The position numbers and the translations under genes were made by a program. From Dentipellis sp. KUC8613 (lineage: Eukaryota; Basidiomycota; Agaricomycetes; Russulales; Hericiaceae), in contig NSJX01000071.1 of assembly GCA_002286715.1 (NCBI GenBank), positions 36,792 through 96,997 on the forward strand: a stretch of 60,206 bases of DNA. The letters run 5' to 3'. Shown here piece after piece: positions 23,245 through 34,491 of the stretch (its first letter is position 1; every line of letters begins with the position of its first letter). Below the pieces are notes generated by a model. It had not been told where the DNA came from, did no database searches, and saw nothing but the letters and a program-made list of their open reading frames with translations.

Positions 23245-23616
23245 TAGCATTTTCTGAAATCAGGCACCTCCGCCGTCCGGCATGCTTTGATGCAAACGCG
23301 TTGCGAACCAAACGCCAATCAGCTGCGAGGCAGTGACTATCATTACCATGCCCTGGTGGGCGCCAATGCCTTCGAGTTTCTTGCTTCACGCCGTCATCTC
23401 CCCATTCTCGTGGCCCGGTGTCACTCTTCCTTTCGTTTTCTTCAGAGGCTGGTCCTCGCCCTATTCTCTTCACTAATTTCTTCAGTGCCTTTGGTGCACT
23501 TTTGCTATCTCCTAGGCCCTGGTTGGCCGTCACGACTTCACGCTTCAGCACACCCAGCAATCTCTCAACGGCCACACGACTCCAATCCCTGCTAGTCAGA
23601 GGTTATCCAACGCAAC
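23245..23616. other. GPCR upstream region
   Basis: This spacer between the MITE and the GPCR start codon presumably contains the GPCR promoter and leader, rich in cttttc/ttctt tracts on the plus strand. No coding sequence is supported. Confidence 0.35.
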
Positions 23617-25976
23617 ATGTCTATGCCCGAAAACCTGATTCCTATAGGACCCCTTTCGTGGTCACTTCCTGATGGAAGTTCGCTTCTGACGGGTTCACCG
23701 TACACTACATCGCAGTCTCATGGGATCATTGTACGTACCTATCTGCCCAGAAATGAATCGCTCACGAAACTCTCTGGTAGGCACTCATCGCCGCTTCGGG
23801 CGTTTCGACCCTGGCCGTGTTAGGGCTGCTCGTAGCAATTTCGGTGCGCCCTTCGAAATGTTATTAAATTAAACCAGACCGACTGACTGGAGGGGGCGCG
23901 CGCAACTGACAGATCTCAGCTTTCAACACACGGACGTCGAAGAGTCCGAACTTGTTTGTCAGGTCACACGTCGTGGGGTACTTCATATCCCTGCTCATTT
24001 GTGACCTTCTGCAAGGTACGTGCCGCCCGGTATCATGACCACGCCCGGGTGATGACGGTGTCTTACTATCGCGTAGCCATTGGTTCATTTTTGAGCCTGA
24101 AGTGGGTCATGGATATGACAGTCAACTACGGGACATTATGTACCGTACAAGGTACCCTCGGCTATTCTTCATTCACCGTATACAGACGGCCTTACGTGTT
24201 TGTATTAACCAGCCATTATTAAACACACGGCCGATGTTGGTATCGCCCTATGGTGAGTGTAATGGTTATCGTGTCTCCGTTGAGTTGGGTCTGACAATGG
24301 GTTTGAATACAGGACTTCGGTACTTCTTTTTCACCGTTCCTTCCTGGCGCCAAGACTGACATGTTTCAAAGGTCATCGCTTTCCATACATTTGGCATTTT
24401 GTTCTTCAATCTGCCATTAAAGAAATATGCCATGTGGTGCACTCTTGTTGGCGTCTGGTCGGCTACTGCAGCAATCGTGATTGCTGGCCCGGCTACTCTC
24501 AACACGCAGAAGCACGGACCATTTTGTAAGTCTTCAAGCACCATAAAATTGTGCCGTGACTGATGAGCAACGCTGGCAGATGGCATAGCAGGCGAATGGT
24601 GCTGGATCACAGGGAACTACAATACACAGCGAGTCGTGTAAGCAACATACTCGTACTTGTATCATTTCTATACTGATGGTGAGCTTGGGAACTAAGTCTG
24701 GACTACATGATCGTCAGTGCTTTATTCGCGCGATGCTCCCCTAGCGCTAACGGGTCTTTCAGATGTTCATCGCCGCGCTGTTCTCCTTCATATTGTACAC
24801 CCTTGTGTTCCTACGCCTGCGCGGCATTATCCTTGTCGATGGCTGGCGCATCTCATTCCGGTTCAAGCGCCGCGCCCCCTCTTGGAGTGGTTCCGAGAAG
24901 GGACGCCAGGACCAGTACATGTCAACGCTTGGAAAGCAGATGCTCCTGTGAGTGCATCTTGTGAGTTTGGGGCAACAGATCACTCACCAGTTTCGAAATT
25001 TGTGGTTCAGTTACCCGGTATGCTGCATTTCTGATGCCTCTAGAGGAATTCCTTACCTTTTTGCAACAGGTTGCATACACGATCATCATCCTCCCGATCA
25101 CTGTGGTGCGGTTTACTAATTGGTTTGGTCATGACAATGTCCCGTTCGTGGCGACCATCGTCTGGTGCGTCTCTTCATTTCTTGTCTATGAGTCTTGCTA
25201 ATGATATCGATCGTAGTGACACGATATACCTTCTGTCAGGTGAGTAGAACACTAGGTCGTGGGCCAATGGTTGAAGGCTGACAGTGATCGCATGGACAGG
25301 ATTGGTGAACACGATCCTCTTCTCAAGCACGCGCCGCATCCTCCCCCCGCGGTCGACGATCCCCTCATTCATGATCTCGAAGCCCCACCTCATCGAGAGC
25401 ACGGCTATCACGGATGCAGACATCGACCCCTACTACGGCGGCTCCCGTGCTTCGATCCAGAAGCCTCCCCTCGACCTCGAAGACCCGTTCACGGCTATCG
25501 ATCTTGGGGAGAAGAACTACAACGAGCAGATGGAGGCGCAGATGAATCGGATGCAGGAAGAGCTGAGCGCAAGCATGCGTGGGCAGACTGACGCACGGCT
25601 CGAACAGGACCGCCATCGCGACCGCAGTCACGAACGCGACCCGGCACAAAGGCAGCTCTGGCGCCTCAGCGAAGTCTCGTGGGCAGGCGACGCGCCCGAC
25701 GTGCTCGCATTTGCGCACGAGGGCGCTCCGCCGCAGATTTACAGCCCGGGTGGCCGCGACAGGGATAGGGGTGGCGACTCGGACACGGAGTCCCAGGACG
25801 ACGCGCGGACGGAGGGGCAATTCCGCATCGTTGACGATTATGCGGATGCCAGGAGGATGTCCGCCGGGGAGCCGGTGATACTGTCGATGCCTCCTGTGCC
25901 CGCACTCCAACCACGAGGGAGAGATACGGTGCGCCAGACGACTTCGAGCTTCCTCGATTACTATCAGGGAAGATGA
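23617..25976 (+). CDS. Git3 / cAMP-receptor-like G-protein-coupled receptor
   Basis: Predicted seven-transmembrane receptor of the fungal glucose-sensing (Git3) / Dictyostelium cAMP-receptor-like class, expected to act at the plasma membrane upstream of a G-alpha and cAMP signalling. The gene is cut by many short introns. Recognisable exons give TM1 (ALIAASGVSTLAVLGLLVAIS), TM2 (VVGYFISLLICDLLQAIGS), TM4 (WCTLVGVWSATAAIVIAGP), then GEWCWI before TM5, then YMIMFIAALFSFILYTLVFLRLRG, and a late TM6 (AYTIIILPITVVRF) and TM7 (DTIYLLSGLVNTILFSSTRRI). The GEWCWI and YPVAYTIIILP blocks are what I associate with this class. The last exon encodes a ~200-residue cytoplasmic tail rich in Asp, Arg and Glu. 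ATG 23617 starts the first plausible exon. The ligand is unknown. Confidence 0.82.
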
Positions 25977-26411
25977 TGGGTGTCACGTCGTTAGGGGGTT
26001 CGCTGTGGAGTTATGAACGACCGTTGTATATTTATTTTGTGGGGGCTGCCGGTGCGGTACGAGTACATTATATTGTCGTGACGGAAGAATACACCAGGTT
26101 GCCGATGGGATAGCAACGACGGCGTGAATGAGTGGATGCATTTCTCTCCTTGACGATATTTGTGGTGGACTAGTCATCTGTTGGCGGATTGATCATGAGG
26201 ACGGCTTCGAGGACTTCTGACAGTTCGCAATATCGTCGTGTCACTTGCCTATGCCTGCCTCATATGTACAAGTATTGATGACCCCGTCTAGTTTCGAAGT
26301 GTCTAATACATGAAAAGCACCCGAATCGACTCACTCTTCGTCTTCTAAAGGGGTGCAAAGCACGATACCCTGTGCAGCGTCGGCGAGCTCTTCCGAAGCC
26401 CAACCTCGTTA
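25977..26411. other. Convergent 3' spacer
   Basis: This 435-bp spacer lies between the GPCR (plus) and the DUF218 gene (minus), both ending here. No coding region or repeat is supportable. Confidence 0.4.
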
Positions 26412-27590
26412 TCAAGTGTCCCATGGAAGAGGCCCTCGGAAGATCGAAGCGGTCGTGCTCGGGCACCATTCTAATAGGTTTCGCAATTCCGGCGCAGATC
26501 TATGATATGCATGGACACGAAGGTGGGGATTGCGCGATCGGCGCTTGGTTGAAAGCGGCGGGTGACACCCGTAAAGATCGTCGGTATATGGAAGGTAAGA
26601 GTTCTGTAACTGAATGCGAGAAGAGAAAAACCGGGGTGGATGAAGGATCAGAATGTGGGACTAGGTATGAGCAGCCATTGGCTTACCTCGCCAGCGCTGG
26701 CTTCGTCTTCTTCTGCCTGGTTGCGCAAGCTAAGTCCGATATACTCAAATTCGGCACTCGGCCAGCGCACTGCCGTCCTATGCAACGTCTCGAACCTCCG
26801 TCGTTTGAACTCGTAGCCAACGACGGAGATTTTTTGAGGATAACGGCCCGTGTACTCCCTAAACCGCGCTACGGAGAAAAGCAGATTCTGGTACGAATCG
26901 AGCGCAAAAGGTTCTGTCGTGACACGTTGAAATGGTTCGCCAGTTGCATTTTTGTGGGGTAGATATAAGGCTGCAAGAGCGAGGCGATGATAGGATTCGG
27001 CTTCCGTTGTTGAACTCAGCGGTGAAGTCTGACCCCTATGCGTGCGAGATCGTCATTGCAAGACTTTGAAAGGTGAGCTCAGTTAATTACCCACTAAACA
27101 CTAGAAGCGACTCCTGATTTTGGAGGGTAAGTTCTGCGCTACGAATGGTTAGTCTAACATTGTCAGATTCTAGCTAATGCACTTACCCCCGCGCTATGTG
27201 TTCTGCAATCAATGCGGGCCGACCACGGCCCCGCTGAAATGATGCCAATACCCATGAGTCCTCGTCCAAAATTTCGCGCTCGCGGGCTCCAGTCCAGATG
27301 CCATGGCCGGGCACTATAATTAGGTGCTTGAGGTTGGCCACAGACGCTGGACGCTCTACACTTTGTGCGTCCTCAAAGTATTCGCCGCAAGTCTTTGCAT
27401 ATGCGACGTCAGACGAGAAGAAATAGTGTTGTAGATTGAGAAGGAGCGAGAATAAGGCCAGAGAAGTCAATAGCAGCACGCCGAGGTTGGTCAGACGTGA
27501 AGGAGCACGCAACGCGGCGTTGAGTCTGCCAGAACGGTTTCTAGGGAAGGAGTCCCTGCGTTTAGGAAAGGAGATTGGCGCAGGTAGCAT
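26412..27590 (-). CDS. DUF218-domain single-pass membrane protein
   Basis: This is a conserved fungal protein with a DUF218 (YdcF/SanA-like) domain, whose bacterial relatives act on the cell envelope. Its function in fungi is not established. Exon 1 starts at ATG 27590 and encodes a basic N-terminus, one membrane helix (~36-53, LGVLLLTSLALFSLLL) and the domain start LKHLIIVPGHGIW...WVLASFQRGRGRPALIAEHI. Following exons continue in order: ELTLQNQESLLVFSGGQTSPLSSTTEAESY, then EPFALDSYQNLLFSVARFREYTG and ISVVGYEFKRRRFETLHRTAVRWP. The last exons end in ELRNLLEWCPST...GPLPWDT, stop TGA 26412-26414. The splice gt(aatt)...catag rebuilds FSGGQT exactly. A 196-codon plus-strand frame over the same DNA is a shadow. 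Confidence 0.82.
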
Positions 27591-29173
27591 TGCTGCCGAC
27601 GTCGGGCATCACAGAGGGTACGGATGGAGTTGAGTTCGTCGACGTTGCCCGTGTCCAGCTCGCTTCGGCAAGTGCCGAGAAACCGGCTCCTTCTATACGG
27701 CTCGCTTTTCCTGTTCTTGACCTGCTACGAATCCACTCATTCGTCCTCAGGTGATTTCAAACAGCCTGCAGAGATGCCGAATATCAACTCCTTCACGCCA
27801 TAGACGAGGTATGTGCTCTATTTACCCGATTCAAACCGTCGTACTGCATCTCAAGTCCAGGCTCGACGTGCTCCTGTGAGTGAGCCTCCCTACATAGTAG
27901 CATCGAAGCCTCATGTCCGTTGTAGGTGGCCCCATTCGAAGGGGGTGTGGCTGGCCGCGCTCGGCGTGGACATCTGTGATTAATTGGATATTGCATGCCT
28001 CATGCCGTCAAGTTCGCAGACCCATGTGGCCACGTTGTATCGGATTTGAAAACAGGCGGCTCAGACTTCAGTAACAGTGGATGCCATGGCTATACATGAT
28101 TGGCGGATGACTCATTATTCGTATGAGCCGTCAGAAACCATCTATTTGCTTCCGCTTCTAATCACAAAATTTGTTATGGCTCGGCAGGAATGCATGGTCT
28201 TCAGCTCGGGACCTCAGGTACATGGGAAGTCGAACTGCGGAATTTGCCTTGCCTACCGCTTGGTCCCCTTCTATCGTGCTATGCTTGGATGCGGGACATC
28301 CAGTTCGAAGTCAAATGCGAACCACACTCCGTAAGATGGCGCGGTATATCCCGTCCGGCTCAATGGTTTTGTTATCCCCAACCACAGGTTTGATCTTCCA
28401 ACGCGAGGATGAAGCATTCCACCGCGTGGGGATATTGGATGCCGAGTTGGCAAAGAGTCCCGTCCCTTTCAATGCATTGGATCGCTCCAGTCTCATCACT
28501 GCACAGGTGTTGCGGCACCGGGTCGACGGATAACATCACCGGCACCGTCCTACTACATCCGCCGATCCACATCCTTCTAAATTTACAATAAATGGAGTAT
28601 GCGCCTGAAGCGACTCTCACATATTCAATCATGAGCATGGCACTGCAAACGAGGCGACAAGGCATTGCGGTCTAACCGGAGCTGCTGACGATAGCGGCGA
28701 GAATTACGCCGATCCGACGCCTCGGGCGTAGCGCTCACGCCAGGAGCATTGCTTCGTTATGGCTCGATAATGTCAGTTCGTCCCACCACTGAGCGCTGCG
28801 CAGCGTTGGCTGTGTGCAGTCGTAAAATTCTCCGCCTCTATCTCTTTCATCCGTTTTAGCTTCGCTCTGAACGAATCGTTTTTCTTCTTCTTGGGGTCGC
28901 TCGAACTTGAATTGTTCTGTAGAAAATAGTCACGTGTGTTCGATGACTCGGGCGACTGTCGAATTAGGAGCGTGTTCAGCTGCTCTCAGGTCACCATCTG
29001 CAACTCGAATAGTATCTCCTTGGTTGGAAACCGCTGTAAGTATGTGATCGTCAGCAATGTTCAATAAAACTTGGACTGAGTAATTATGTAGCGCATCAGG
29101 CCTCTACAGCGTCTCATTTCGCCCTTCGACACTCTCCCTACCGCTGCAGCCACCGGATTGAAGAGACGTATCC
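27591..29173. other. 1.6-kb divergent spacer without a supported gene
   Basis: This spacer lies between the DUF218 gene (minus) and the F-box gene (plus). Overlapping frames at 28077-28665 on both strands have no recognisable motif and no splice structure. The last ~300 bp before 29174 are presumably the F-box promoter and leader; tcaataaaactt at ~29060 and pyrimidine runs are visible. Confidence 0.4.
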
Positions 29174-30751
29174 ATGCCGGGAGTACTGTTGCCACCCGAA
29201 TTGCTGAATCACATTTTCTGGTATGTCTCGGGGCAGAAGGGGGTCCTGAGAGTCCGGGGTCGTTATTTTGACCCCCTGCTCAACATCACCCATGTCTGCC
29301 ATGCCTGGCGTGAGGTCGCCCTAGCATCTGCCGCACTTTGGACGACCATCGACCTGGTCCGGCCACATTCAGCCAAGAAATACCTGGAGCGGTCCAAGCA
29401 ACTTCCAATTTCCATCATAGCACGCGACAAGGCGCTTCTGCGTAGTGACGTCCGCGAAGCAGTCCTGGAACTTGCACTGCGCGAAGCGTCAAGAATTCGA
29501 GAGATTATCCTCCAGGAGACACCTTCTAACAGACCCGTTCATTATCAACATGTCAAATGGTGCATCTCAAATATCCAAGCCTCTACGACACCCGACCTTC
29601 GGCACCTTCATATTTCCTTCGATCGGTTACAATGGGTCGTCAGCGGCCCACTTTTTCAAGGCAATCCGGCTTCTCTACAGATTTTGTGGCTCAAGAATTG
29701 CCCAATCGACTGGCCCTGGCTGACCCGAATGATCAATCTGACGCAGGTCACTCTGGAGTTCAACCCAGGTTCGTCGGTTAATTATGGTATCAATGACATA
29801 CTCGATGCTCTCTCTCGAATGCCGCAACTTCGAGAACTCAACATCTACTTCATCAATGTCATTGGAATCGTGTCCATATTTCCTACCGAGGTCGCACTGC
29901 CTAATCTGGAGCAGCTCAATTTGACGATTGCTTCCAAAGGCTGCCTCCCGTTCATCGATAGCCTTCTCTTACCGCCTCGGACCACTGTAAATCTATGTTT
30001 CCCTACCCCACGCCCTCGCGAAGATGAGGATATATCCAGATTGAAGAGTACGCTTCTGCGACACTATTCTCGCCAAAACGATCATACGCGATCGACACCA
30101 CCCTTCCGTGGCCTCTACATCTCCAACCGCGCTCTCGATTCAAACCTCGTTGAATTTAGCGCTTTTCATCATGGCAGCGACGCATCTCGCGGATCAACTA
30201 AGCTTTCCGCGTTTCGGCTCACCTTCGCTTTGCCGGGAAGCACCAGTATACGTGGCTGGCTCGAGTGGATGCTCTCAGAACTGCCGTTTCAGGACGTCGA
30301 TACGGTGGCCGTCGAGGGAAAGCCCGATTCATTCGGAGAAGATGATTTTGGCTTCTTACACCACCCTAATGTGCGGCCATGTAACGTCGTCCTCATCGGC
30401 AGCGCCGTGCGCCTTTTTTCTGATGCTATCGGTGCCCACGGGTCGTCGCAAGACAACTTCCTTCTAATACACTTGCCCGCCCTAACGAGACTCGACATCG
30501 TGCGTGCCGACTTGAAATCCCCGTCCCAATACGGACCAGCGGCCGCGGATCGGCTGGTCTGCGGTCTCAATCGCATCAAGCAAGAACGTCTCGCCGCTGG
30601 ACGACCACTACCTATCAGCATCCATGCTACCGAATGCAAGATTGACCGAGCAACGGCCTTGAAACTTGACGTCGAGATACACGACCGAGACTCAATGATG
30701 ATGAATCAACAGCGTCAGTCGCCTAGGCTTCGTCAGAGGGCAGGAGGTTGA
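29174..30751 (+). CDS. F-box protein, single exon
   Basis: Predicted substrate-recognition subunit of an SCF ubiquitin ligase, from a family greatly expanded in Agaricomycetes. The uninterrupted 525-codon frame starts at ATG 29174 with an F-box-like motif at residues ~5-60 (LLPPELLNHIFWYV ... LLNITHVCHAWREVALASAALWTTIDL). The rest is a leucine-rich-repeat-like region (LRHLHISFDRL, LQILWLKNCPIDWPWL, LRELNIYFINVIGI, NLEQLNLTIASKG), typical of these proteins. Absence of introns is unusual among its neighbours but common in this family. The target is unknown. Confidence 0.85.
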   Translation: MPGVLLPPELLNHIFWYVSGQKGVLRVRGRYFDPLLNITHVCHAWREVALASAALWTTIDLVRPHSAKKYLERSKQLPISIIARDKALLRSDVREAVLELALREASRIREIILQETPSNRPVHYQHVKWCISNIQASTTPDLRHLHISFDRLQWVVSGPLFQGNPASLQILWLKNCPIDWPWLTRMINLTQVTLEFNPGSSVNYGINDILDALSRMPQLRELNIYFINVIGIVSIFPTEVALPNLEQLNLTIASKGCLPFIDSLLLPPRTTVNLCFPTPRPREDEDISRLKSTLLRHYSRQNDHTRSTPPFRGLYISNRALDSNLVEFSAFHHGSDASRGSTKLSAFRLTFALPGSTSIRGWLEWMLSELPFQDVDTVAVEGKPDSFGEDDFGFLHHPNVRPCNVVLIGSAVRLFSDAIGAHGSSQDNFLLIHLPALTRLDIVRADLKSPSQYGPAAADRLVCGLNRIKQERLAAGRPLPISIHATECKIDRATALKLDVEIHDRDSMMMNQQRQSPRLRQRAGG

Positions 30752-30948
30752 AAAAAGGCCTGACGTCTCGCTAGAAATGGTCCCTTTCGCGCAGCTTGGT
30801 TCGTCTCCGCGGACTTCAAACGTATACATCAGAAAAGAACCATACAAATTAACTCCAGCCACGATTGTACTTTAACTATGTATTCCTTTCCTAATCCCTC
30901 TCTCGAGTACCTGTTGACGCGGCTGTACCAGTATCGGATCTCATGGAA

Positions 30949-32118
30949 TCACATGCTGTTCCTTTTTCCACTGATACAGTCAAATGGGGCGAGGTCCCAG
31001 CACCTGATGATGTAGGTCAGTACTGACACAGCGCTGCTGATGAGGTTCGGCTCCGTTCTTACATGCGGAACTGCTTTATCAAGTCGGGCATTGCCTGCTT
31101 ACCCTCAGGGCTCATAGGCGGCCAGTACTGCGACGTCGTGCGATCATGGTGCGAACAAAGGAATCTACGCAGGAATATAAGCACGGGGCACGAAAGAGAA
31201 ACAGAGGCGAGGGCTGACGGGACTAAGAACTGAATGTCCAGTTGCGACGCGAACCGGTGAACGTTGGCTACAGTATCGTATTAGCCCAGGATTATTTGAC
31301 TCGGTAAACGTGGCTCGCCTTGCACCATACGATGTAACACGTCCTCCGGCACACTTGTGGACACCCGATGGACGTCAATGGCCATGACCTGGGATCACAG
31401 GAGTAATTCGAATGGCCACAGCAACTAGCGAGTACGATACGCACCTGCTGTCTCATCTTCTGAGAAAGCTCGTCCCCAAGCGTGAGGGCGGCAAGCAGCC
31501 TCGAAGCGTCATATTCTCCAGTCTTCATACAAATCCGAGATTGAGCTGCGAGCAGGCAGAATGAAAAGCAGACACGCACCTTGATCCACTTGTCCACCAT
31601 AGCCTTCAAATCCTTTGTCCTCTCTTTCAGTCCCTGCATGTCCGGCATGCATGCCGGTCCAAGAATGTCCCCAAGGACGACCCCTCCTTCTCCTGGCTTC
31701 TTGAAAAAATGTGCGTCATCTACTCGTCGAGGACGTATCAGAAAATAGCCACGGGCAGCGTAGAGCAGATGAACGACGCACTCTCCACATGGAAGACTAT
31801 GATGTCACAAAGGTTGGCCGTGTAGATGAGCAATGCGGTCCGCGTCTTGGAGTCCCGGCTCGAAACATTTGGCGCCAATTCGTGGAGGTTGTTAAGTGCT
31901 CTGAAGATCGTGTTCTGCGATCTAGATCATTAGACATGGGCATCGTGACGAATGAATACGACGGACCTTCATGAAGGACATCTCCAGAGGAAGCGCGTGG
32001 CTCTGGCTGGGGGCGGGTAAGTTCAGTATGCACAGAGGCGTCGCGAGAGCAGGCGGGCGTACGGAAGCTTGGCCAAGTTACAAGCACTCGTAGGCAGCAT
32101 CGGGAGAGGGTAAGGCAT
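30949..32118 (-). CDS. Divergent hemerythrin (HHE)-like protein, possibly decaying
   Basis: Assembled exons on the minus strand match in order a basidiomycete hemerythrin-like family. ATG 32118 opens MPYPLPMLPT; after an intron comes LPLEMSFMK, then NTIFRALNNLHELAPNV, then a helix ending IIVFHVE. Next come KERTKDLKAMVDKWIK, MKTGEYDASRLLAALTLGDEL and VPEDVLHRMVQGE, then the family-typical HHDRTTSQYWPPMSPEGKQAMPDLIKQF and CWDLAPFD, stop TGA 30949-30951. Introns are 50-60 nt GT-AG and keep frame. The His/Glu ligands expected in the helices (HHE-type) are mostly absent; only one His in FHVE aligns by eye. So it is either a non-metal-binding paralogue or a pseudogene. Function is unknown in fungi. 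Confidence 0.5.
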
Positions 32119-32481
32119 CTTGGATGGTTAGTGGTAGCAGAGAATGAGCAGAGACCTTCTCTGCGCTCTATGTCGGTATTTAAACGTAGCTACAGATCTA
32201 TCCTTTGTTGCCTTGAAAGAACGATCTAGATACTTATCACGCCTCCCCTTTCACGCCTACCTTTGTGAGCTATTTTGATCGGACAACGTGGCCTACAATC
32301 GACGCCTTTGTCCAGCGTAGAATCGAGATAAGCCAGTCCAATCTCGTCTGAAAGGGAACGCACACAGTTCAAAGCTCTGCAGTTGACGAACTCCATTCTA
32401 GTATGGATCAACAAGACTTGCGCTTCTAAGCGCCGTGGGCGCGGCGCACTCAACGTGTCGCCTTGACGCAAACAAACGGCT
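32119..32481. other. Spacer between HHE-like and HAD genes
   Basis: This spacer is 363 bp, upstream of the HHE-like gene and downstream of the HAD hydrolase gene. A 92-codon minus frame (32226-32504) partly overlaps the HAD gene's last exon and is a shadow. Nothing else is supportable. Confidence 0.35.
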
Positions 32482-34326
32482 CTACTTCGTAAATTCACGT
32501 TCAATCGCCCATTTCACAGCGGCCTCGACATCTTCCGCTTCGTGCGTCGGCTGGTGTGTCGGGGGGCCGTCTTCTGGGTTGTAGACGCCCGTATGAACAA
32601 GAATGGAAGACCAGCCGGCGGCATTGGCTCCCGCGATGTCTAGGACGAAACTTCAGTATATTGCATGTTATATAGCCTCTAAATTTTACCTGATTCGGGG
32701 TTGTCTGAGCATATGGCACCGTGATAGTGAGTACCTGACATCGCCGCATACTAGAACCCGTCGTACTAACCTCCAATCATGTATCTGAATTCCCGATCAA
32801 CGCAAAATCAGCACGGATATGAGTGAGCACAGCATCCGCTGAGGAAAATGACTCACACGCTTGGGGTGCCGTCCACGGGTCCGCCGATAACCTTGGCTGT
32901 GTGCTCGCGCAGCACATTCTCCGCAAACTGGTACGTTGCGTTCGTCGGCTTCCCGTACTGCTCGTACGGGTACTCCATGCCCGTTAGGCTCTGCGCAGCA
33001 GAAGATCAGCTCGTGTATCAACGGCCCCTGAACCACAAAATACGTGGAGTTCTTCTGATGCGAGAACGCACCTTGAAGACGGCCTGAAAAGCCACGCGGA
33101 ATGCGCCCTGCCCCAGCCTAGGTCTCTCGAACTGGGCACCCCACTGAAGATCCGGGTTGCAGAAGACGAGTTGCACGGGTTTCTCCGCCGACGATCGCTT
33201 CTTGGGATGTACATAGGGCGCACCGATGACCCCACCTGACAGAATCACGTCGGTGGCGACCTGGACATCGAGTGCCCAATTCCGAGGATCATGGAAGACA
33301 AAAATAGCAGAAAGGCGAGTCTTGGAGAAGTCGATAGGCTGTATTCGGCTGGTCAGATGTTTCGGTTTCTAGGGTGTGCTCAGGAACTACCGTTGTGGAG
33401 GCCAGTTCTTCTGGGGTGAGGTCGTAAAATGGCCATACACTGTCGTCTGTTCACGTTGCTATGATATATGGAAAAACAAAACAACACACTGAGGATTCCA
33501 GGCTTTGACGTCGAGTGTTGAATAAGCTTTCTTGAAACCATACCTACAAGTGACATTCGAATCAGCCGGGCCCCGCAAGTAATAAACAGGAAGCACAAAT
33601 TACCCTTCCGCTATCTTCTTGACTTCATCTCGTCTGCCCCCGAGCACGAGGACCGGCTCGTCGGCATACCGGTGCGAATGCGACTTGAGGATAGTGTGGC
33701 TTTGGATGAATTGTGACGTAGTGATCTAGCCACTCCCACTTAGGATTGAATATACCGCGAGGTTGGATGCTTACTGGGAATCCCAATTCGGATGTGAGGT
33801 CTTTACAGCGGTCTTCTTCAGTCTTGCCGCCTCCGTTGGTTACCTGAAGCAGTAACCAAAGCACGGTTAACATGGCCTTACACGGCGAAGTTCTAATTGC
33901 TTACCAGAATATAGGGTATCTTCCTTGCAGAACATCATTATGGACACATTGGGGGAACAATGAGGTGAAACGCACGTTCCGAACGCGTTATCTCCCTCCA
34001 GCAATGTCAAGGCACGCTTAGCAGCAGGGAGGACCGTGGACTCGCGCAGCAGAACACCATCCTGTAAAGCGATGCATCTGCATCAGGTTGCACAGGAAGA
34101 GAGGCACAAACTTACAATGTCGAAAACGAACGACAGAGGCGGCTTCGCAGGCTTCCTGTATGACCGCGTTACTTTGTTGCTTCAGTCGCGCTCAATCTCG
34201 GCTGACATGACATGAGAAGCATCACTCACAGGAGACACCCCGCAGCACGGCAAACGCTTCCACTTTCTGCGGCGATGCAAATCTACGAGTCGCACGGAGG
34301 GCATGGCCTTGCGGGAAACGCAGCAT
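32482..34326 (-). CDS. HAD-superfamily hydrolase, CECR5/HDHD5 type, mitochondrial
   Basis: Predicted haloacid-dehalogenase-type phosphatase of subfamily IIA. The N-terminus (MLRFPQGHALRATRRFASPQ) is Arg-rich with no acidic residues, consistent with a mitochondrial presequence. Motif I is FVFDI|DGVLL, split by an intron, with the nucleophile Asp. Then ITVTNGGG-like motif II appears as YILVTNGGGKTEEDRCKDL. Later come EPVLVLGGRRDEV, DFSKTRLSAIFVFHDPRNWALDVQVATDVILSGG (cap domain), YPYEQYGKP, and motif IV as MIG-DNPESDIAGANAAGWSSILVHTGVY. The end is AAVKWAIEREFTK, TAG 32482-32484. Substrate is unknown. It is divergent from the DUF1932 gene with only 165 bp between start codons. Confidence 0.87.
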
Positions 34327-34491
34327 AGTCGCAGTGCAAGTCGGAACGCGAGGAGTCGGGATGACCAAACTCGTCACAAGCTGCTAGCGTGGCTGCACTA
34401 AGGTTAGGGCTCCCGCTCTCACCACGATAACACCATCTCTAACTGCGACTACGATGTGTGCAACGTCCCTTTCGTCGTACATACCCAAGCG
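34327..34491. promoter_or_regulatory. 165-bp bidirectional promoter region
   Basis: The start codons of the HAD hydrolase (34326, minus) and the NAD(P)-binding protein (34492, plus) face away from each other across 165 bp, so both promoters and leaders must overlap here. I infer shared control; no specific factor site was recognised. Confidence 0.55.

Noticed and set aside
26372..26962. Plus-strand 196-codon open frame
   Set aside because: It lies exactly antisense to the DUF218 exons, whose conserved motifs chain in order on the minus strand; the plus frame has no domain.
18009..27590. Possible biosynthetic or signalling cluster (acyltransferase, DUF6533, GPCR, DUF218)
   Set aside because: There is no core biosynthetic enzyme, tailoring oxidase or pathway regulator among them; neighbours look like unrelated single genes.
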